Assembly (NCBI RefSeq): GCF_963576615.1
Contig: NC_088717.1
Span: 24,393,344-24,457,343, forward strand
Length of the DNA: 64,000 nucleotides
Direction of reading: 5' to 3'
Source of the DNA: Watersipora subatra
Taxonomy: Eukaryota; Bryozoa; Gymnolaemata; Cheilostomatida; Watersiporidae
Shown here: positions 62,001 to 64,000 of the stretch, one piece after another
Layout of the letters: every line of letters starts with the position of its first letter
How positions within the stretch are numbered: the stretch's first letter is position 1
Made by a program: the position numbers and the translations under genes
Notes under the pieces: model-generated
Told to the model about the DNA's origin: nothing
What the model saw: only the letters and a program-made list of their open reading frames with translations
Databases searched by the model: none

Positions 62001-64000
62001 GTCATCATTTACATATGGGTTGCATACAGTCATCATTTAAATATGGGTTACATACAGTCGTCATTTACAAATGGATTACATACAGTCATTATTTACATAT
62101 GTGTTACATACAGTCATCATTTACATATGTGTTACATACAGTCATTATTAACATATGGGTTACATACAGTCATCATTTACATATGGATTACATACATTCA
62201 TCATTTACATATGGGTTACATACAGTCATCATTTAAATATGGGTTACATACAGTCATCATTTAAATATGGGTTACACCCAGTCATCATTACATATGGGTT
62301 ACATACAGTCATCATTTACATATGGGTTACATACAGTCATCATTTACATATGGGTTACATACAGTCATTATTAACATATGGGTTACATACAGTCATCATT
62401 TACATATGGATTACATACATTCATCATTTACATATGGGTTACATACAGTCATTATTTACATATGGGTTACATACAGTCATCATTTACATATGGATTACAT
62501 ACATTCATCATTTACATATGGGTTACATACAGTCATCATTTACATATGGGTTACATACAGTCATCATTTACATATGGGTTACATACAGTCATCATTTAAA
62601 TATGGGTTACACACAGTCATCATTTACATATGGGCTACATACAGTCATTATTTACATATGAGCTACATACAGTCATCATGTACATATGGGTTACATACAG
62701 TCAGAGTGAAGTCATGCAAATGAATAAATAAAAATAATCAGTATGAAATGGCTTGTGAAGGATTTTCCAAACCATTCTTAGGTAGCAGCTGTTATCGTAC
62801 TCACCTAGTATCTATAATATTATTCTATGAATTTACACTTTAAGAACTTGATGAAACTCAATGCATTATTAACTCAAACTTTAGTCATTGTCTGAATGGG
62901 AGTCTATGCAAGAAACTCATAACCCAAAACTACAATTAAAACTGAAGCTTCAAAAAATACAGTAAACAGGCAGTTTCATTGTAAACCATTGAAAATGTAA
63001 AATATTAAAGAAATTATGAAATTTGTCATTAATCAGCTAAGAAAGAACTTTTCACAAGCACTGAATGTTGTTCAACAAAGGCCTCTAAATTCAAAGGCGA
63101 ATATTAACAAATAAAAAACTACACAAACACCCTTCAAAATTCACGCAGCCCTATACTGACTGTTGACTTCTAATTTTATGACATGGGATTTAACTATTTT
63201 TATAATGAATTCCTATAAAGTAACTAATTCTAAGTAATTCCTATAAGTATTCTGCACCAAACATAATCAACTAATATAAACATGACTATGTAAAGTTATG
63301 TAAATCGTATAAAGCATTACATCAAGCTGTTTGAAGTCACCGTCAGCAGAAATAACCAGTTTGGAGTTGTAGTACGGCAGCAAACCCTCAGAACCTTTAT
63401 AAACCTGTCTGACCTTCAGAAGGTCACAGGCTATATTCTTCAAAGTGAGTCCGGTCTTCCAGCATTGCCAAGAACGTTCTGAAGGACTCTGCGACAATAA
63501 CATTGATCTGCTTGTGAAAATTTGAAAAAGGCAATGAAATGAAAAAAGATTTACTTCCAACATTTTTAACTGCATTACAATTTATTTATTACAATAAACG
63601 AATCATTGTAGATGAACGTCGAAAATGCGCAGTACCCATTAACTTTTTTGTAAATTACTGCAGTCATGGTCTGTAAAACCAAAGAAGTTAGTCAGAAAAA
63701 GAAGACAAGCTGTCAATGCAAACCAATAATACTGCAGTTATGGTATATGTACACGTATGAGATGATACCAAATGAGCGGTCTCTCCAGCATTATAAAAAT
63801 ATAACTAAATTTTGTACTTGAAGCGGCTATTGTGGTTTGCCACGAAAAAATTAAAGAAACTGCTAGACAGACCTCTTGGTATTCTGCAAAGTTCTGAATG
63901 GAAAACTTGTTTTTCAGTAGAGGAACATCTGGTGTTGTTAAAAAGTCGTTTACTAAAAAGATGACGCGGTTTGTTACTTGAAATCTTGAGACAATGTGGA
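32608..64000 (-). CDS. LRRK-family ROCO kinase, 3' portion (COR-kinase-WD40)
   Basis: Seventeen phase-compatible exons, 5' to 3': 63507-63321, 61454-61346, 59767-59598, 59476-59436, 58409-58277, 57601-57494, 55005-54913, 54312-54061, 52869-52710, 50642-50548, 49699-49574, 48775-48556, 47091-46958, 45591-45491, 37233-37021, 36129-35921, 33017-32608 (TAA stop). They encode about 920 residues. A tentative further exon (63873 to beyond 64000) lies upstream. The order COR-B, kinase, WD40-like is diagnostic of LRRK1/LRRK2; the kinase sequence and spacing look closer to LRRK1, although the catalytic loop YRDLK is LRRK2-like. LRRK proteins are multidomain GTPase-kinases acting at membranes and microtubules on Rab GTPases; the ankyrin, LRR and ROC parts must lie to the right of this window. 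The terminal exon reads LAWYIN and then stops. The 8.3-kb intron 45491-37233 contains a whole tetraspanin gene on the other strand. I leave the symbol blank because LRRK1 and LRRK2 cannot be separated here. Confidence 0.9.
33611..35426. mobile_element. 1.8-kb TIR DNA transposon with TA target site
   Basis: It is bounded by CCCTACAGGATGAA at the left and TTCATCCTGTAGGG at the right, each flanked by TA. The subterminal parts of both ends carry repeated ttcgcg motifs (for example gtttcgcgaaaa and gttcgcgaaatcgcg). An interior frame at ~34170-34300 is open and protein-like (KKEQKRLDEHKSLANRQNFT to a TAA stop), with a one-base break from an upstream frame (RRSPIIQGGLEIEVEVTA). No transposase core is recognisable. 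It lies in the LRRK intron between 35921 and 33017. Confidence 0.8.
36425..36855. mobile_element. TTAA-flanked MITE, family 2, copy A
   Basis: About 430 bp between TTAA at 36421 and 36856. The inverted ends carry gtagattttaccaaaagtat and its complement near 36820, and an inner pair cgattttaatcttgaaacat. Copies lie at 42524-42947 and, partial, 53532-53690. It sits in a LRRK intron. Confidence 0.75.
37648..37724. other. Pre-miRNA-like hairpin
   Basis: A 15-bp perfect stem ttgaatggattcgga (37660-37674) pairs with 37698-37712. After a small 4/4 internal loop an outer 8-bp stem ggtttcca pairs with tggaaacc. The 23-nt loop can fold further. Size and shape fit a microRNA precursor, but it could also be an inverted-repeat remnant. 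Confidence 0.4.
38344..45178 (+). CDS. Tetraspanin, nested in a LRRK intron; large loop not found
   Basis: Six exons: 38344-38412, 39716-39803, 40992-41128, 42416-42490, 43893-43949, 45116-45178 (TAA stop), with compatible phases throughout. The N-terminus MDDRSCSSKWPRYALYGYST enters TM1 (ISVLVGGAVIGAAVYCY); a short loop follows (FPDARNLFNYTSQG); TM2 is MVMFMFATTIVIGVCMILTS with the tetraspanin-like GAYRMNRTCIAA; TM3 is YLTFLIFGFLLTVAVGLVVL; TM4 is KMFMVVSLSLAGFQMLGVVF followed by the typical juxtamembrane SCCLQKAIEDIRKE end. The exons sum to 163 residues. The large extracellular loop (CCG motif, 80 or more residues) should lie between TM3 and TM4, that is in 42490-43893, but no TGC/TGT doublet exon is visible there and a MITE occupies much of it. 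The two flanking exons are both phase 0, so direct splicing would stay in frame. Confidence 0.8.
38715..39305. repeat. Threefold local duplication in tetraspanin intron 1
   Basis: Three overlapping copies (about 38719-38820, 38828-39050, 39099-39300) share gttagctatgacgttttgaa, atgtaaacaaaatt and the later ggagagatataaacatataa. They differ by small insertions. It looks like recent tandem duplication in the first intron of the tetraspanin. Confidence 0.8.
39984..40065. other. Perfect 39-bp hairpin
   Basis: The left arm 39984-40022 starts caagctcagtattatgatta; the right arm 40027-40065 is its exact reverse complement; the loop is ttag. There is no mismatch. It lies in tetraspanin intron 2 and in the large LRRK intron, 25 bp before a SINE. 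It may be a very young inverted duplication, a hairpin element or a small-RNA source. Confidence 0.9.
40090..40495 (+). mobile_element. tRNA-related SINE
   Basis: It starts actagcggaatgtccaatgt, contains a tRNA-like block ending ggttctgagatcaaatcttc, then a gacacacagacaaactttga segment and a (TA)n tail. The order is the same as at 47980-48318 and, inverted, 12588-12998. Confidence 0.75.
42524..42947. mobile_element. TTAA-flanked MITE, family 2, copy B
   Basis: Flanked by TTAA at 42520-42523 and 42948-42951. It has inverted ends and shares gttttagatgtttgaggtga, tctgactgccagcatg and cgattttaatcttgaaacat with the copy at 36425. It sits just after tetraspanin exon 4, where the large-loop exons would be expected. 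Confidence 0.75.
43950..44100. repeat. 36-bp tandem repeat starting at the tetraspanin donor
   Basis: Units of gtaagtgtcacaccagccta plus agttggatgtgatg are repeated about four times. The first unit begins exactly at the splice donor of the TM4 exon (43949|43950), so the donor hexamer gtaagt is copied within the intron. Confidence 0.8.
46010..46260 (-). mobile_element. tRNA-related SINE, second copy
   Basis: This is homologous to 29820-30060 in the same orientation relative to its head: it shares the cttgactagaca, ggagacatgtccagttgcag and ccttttgtttgcaggtca blocks. It lies in the LRRK intron between 46958 and 45591. Confidence 0.65.
46270..46735. repeat. 18-bp minisatellite ttaaccaattaacagtta
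   Basis: About 25 units of ttaaccaattaacagtta with a/t exchanges (acagtta or actgtta), interrupted twice by accaagctttacaacagtta, which implies a higher-order duplication of the array. The unit is partly palindromic. It lies in a LRRK intron. Confidence 0.9.
47980..48318 (+). mobile_element. tRNA-related SINE
   Basis: It begins actagcggaatgcccagagt, has a tRNA-like A box (taatgggttagcttg) and B box (ggttccgagatcaaatcc), and ends gatttatatatatag. It lies in the LRRK intron between 48556 and 47091. Confidence 0.75.
48556..58409 (-). CDS. LRRK: protein kinase domain exons
   Basis: Sub-feature of the LRRK gene, exons 58409-58277 to 48775-48556. The linker APDLIFADVYN leads to a glycine loop GKGAFGVVFLG, the lysine motif VVAVKTL, the helix-C glutamate in QEINILNLIQH, a hinge near ILERAPFGSLQ, the catalytic loop IYRDLKGENVLVW, DFGVSR, GTPGYMAPE, the subdomain IX segment DCYSFGSFLYELITL and the WDQDPNVRPSADRI arginine. 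All catalytic residues are present, so an active serine/threonine kinase is expected. The activation segment between DFG and APE is short when the strong donor G|gtgagc at 52710 is used. HRD is replaced by YRD, as in LRRK2. DFG is retained where human LRRKs have DYG. Confidence 0.9.
50240..50468. repeat. Diverged 36-bp tandem repeat
   Basis: Six or so loose copies of a unit like tttacccacaatccattgcc plus aaccttaatc. It lies in the LRRK intron just 3' of the exon at 50548. Confidence 0.65.
51145..51600 (+). repeat. Dispersed repeat with tRNA-like block
   Basis: It opens actagatgaacgcccggcat, similar to the SINE starts at 40090 and 47980, and later holds gtcacgagttcaagacccgt, which resembles a B box. 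The middle does not match the other copies closely. It lies in the LRRK intron between 52710 and 50642. Confidence 0.4.
52333..52511 (+). pseudogene. Duplicated tetraspanin exon 3 fragment
   Basis: About 175 bp nearly identical to 40945-41120: the 3' end of tetraspanin intron 2, its acceptor (ttttacag), and most of exon 3, through the codons for GAYRMNRT. The copy breaks off inside the exon, where the next codon is TGA, and no donor or further exon follows. Because intron sequence is included, it arose by DNA duplication and not by retroposition. It lies in the LRRK intron between 54061 and 52869, on the opposite strand to LRRK. Confidence 0.85.
53532..53690. mobile_element. TTAA MITE family 2, truncated copy
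   Basis: It begins after TTAA (53528-53531) with gggtgaacttgacaaaatg and matches the left end of the copies at 36425 and 42524 through aacttgatagcagttaaaat. Similarity then stops; the other end is missing. Confidence 0.65.
53985..54090. repeat. 28-bp triplication across a LRRK splice donor
   Basis: Three tandem copies of a 28-bp unit consisting of the last 22 nt of the LRRK exon and the donor gtatgt. Donor-like sites result after 54061 (the one that keeps the frame), 54033 and 54005. Use of the second or third would add 28 or 56 nt to the mRNA and shift the frame. Confidence 0.85.
54685..54870. repeat. Palindromic agtacttaagtac repeat
   Basis: Irregular 10-bp units of aagtacttaagtac type, self-complementary, so the region can fold in many ways. 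It lies in the LRRK intron immediately 3' of the kinase exon 55005-54913. Confidence 0.8.
55600..55810. repeat. 37-bp tandem repeat
   Basis: About five units of attataatttggatcagggt plus atccctaataatattga. It lies in the LRRK intron between 57494 and 55005. Confidence 0.85.
56500..56860 (-). repeat. Dispersed repeat beginning with cccggcgatgcccgg
   Basis: On the minus strand it starts gactagctgtattacccggc, a start found in related form at 51145, 47980 and 40090. Inside, aaaacaactgtaaaggtttt is repeated. The open frame at 56674-56195 overlaps it and looks non-genic. Confidence 0.45.
59436..63507 (-). CDS. LRRK: COR-B region exons
   Basis: Sub-feature of the LRRK gene. Exons 63507-63321, 61454-61346, 59767-59598 and 59476-59436. 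The first carries SERSWQCWKTGLTLKNIA, aligning with the YWR-G segment of COR. The second carries LEIEIPDN. The third carries KLLAKVVEHVETLLEDWYPD, the highly typical VxHxxxLxxxWYPGL helix that precedes the kinase, then VRRIVICPSCMELWH, equivalent to the PCPxC segment of LRRK1. COR-B serves as the dimerisation and relay module between the GTPase and the kinase. Junction phases are 0, 1, 0 and 2 in order. Confidence 0.85.
60960..61335 (+). mobile_element. LINE-like 3' end fragment, second copy
   Basis: Homologous to 25550-25935, ending gtgtaaataaagttaatagc followed by ctatctatc. It includes an 18-bp inverted pair around 61215-61250 (gctttcaatacacaaaat and its complement). It ends about 10 bp from the LRRK exon at 61346. 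Confidence 0.5.
61690..62705. repeat. 28-bp minisatellite in a LRRK intron
   Basis: About 36 head-to-tail units of catttacatatgggttacat plus acagtcat. Because 28 is not a multiple of three and few units contain stops, open frames up to 181 codons appear in all three plus frames; they all spell the same YIQSSFTYGLHTVII text and are not genes. A weak higher-order period is visible from recurring ggattacatacattcat variants. Confidence 0.95.
63873..64000 (-). CDS. Tentative LRRK exon at the window edge
   Basis: One minus frame is open from the right edge to a donor (CAAGAG|gtctgt) and reads VSRFQVTNRVIFLVNDFLTT, then PDVPLLKNKFSIQNFAEYQE. It leaves in phase 0, while the next firm exon (63507) needs phase 2, so at least one exon is missing between them. 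A phase-fitting candidate lies near 63670-63630 but is weak. It could be part of COR. Confidence 0.35.

Noticed and set aside
61678..62723. Several 70-181-codon open frames with YIQSSFTYGLHTVII repeats
   Set aside because: All are readings of the 28-bp minisatellite in three frames; no start context, domain or splice signals.

Overview
The window is nuclear DNA of an animal. Genes are split into many short exons with GT-AG (occasionally GC-AG) introns, the background is AT-rich, and tRNA-derived SINEs, TIR elements and minisatellites fill the introns and spacers. The gene content (LRRK-type ROCO kinase, tetraspanin, MS4A-like protein, ankyrin protein, malate synthase) fits a marine invertebrate, probably a lophotrochozoan. 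The species cannot be fixed from sequence alone. There is no prokaryotic island, operon, CRISPR array or rRNA.

Layout, left to right. 1-2.7 kb is very AT-rich with no gene. 2.8-4.06 kb (minus) holds two exons for the N-terminus of malate synthase; the rest runs off the left edge. 7.4-9.0 kb has one or two unassigned minus-strand exons. 10.86-23.59 kb (minus) is a complete nine-exon gene for a 555-residue ankyrin-repeat protein with a coiled-coil tail. 26.57-31.93 kb (minus) is a complete five-exon gene for a 198-residue four-span membrane protein of MS4A/CD20 type. 32.61 kb to the right edge (minus) is the 3' part of a LRRK1/LRRK2-family kinase: COR-B, kinase, and WD40-like exons up to the stop codon. 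On the plus strand, 38.34-45.18 kb, a tetraspanin gene lies entirely inside one 8.3-kb LRRK intron. Part of its third exon is duplicated at 52.3-52.5 kb in another LRRK intron.

I rebuilt exon borders by eye from splice sites. In the ankyrin, MS4A-like, tetraspanin and LRRK models every consecutive junction that I call is phase-compatible, which is strong internal support. The first LRRK exon at the right edge is tentative.

The genes do not form a pathway; each is an ordinary separate locus. Points of interest are the nested antisense tetraspanin that appears to lack its large extracellular loop exons, a malate synthase and an MS4A-like gene in an invertebrate, inverted MITE copies bracketing MS4A-like exons 2-4, tandem duplication of splice donors, two TTAA-flanked MITE families, and two strong hairpins.
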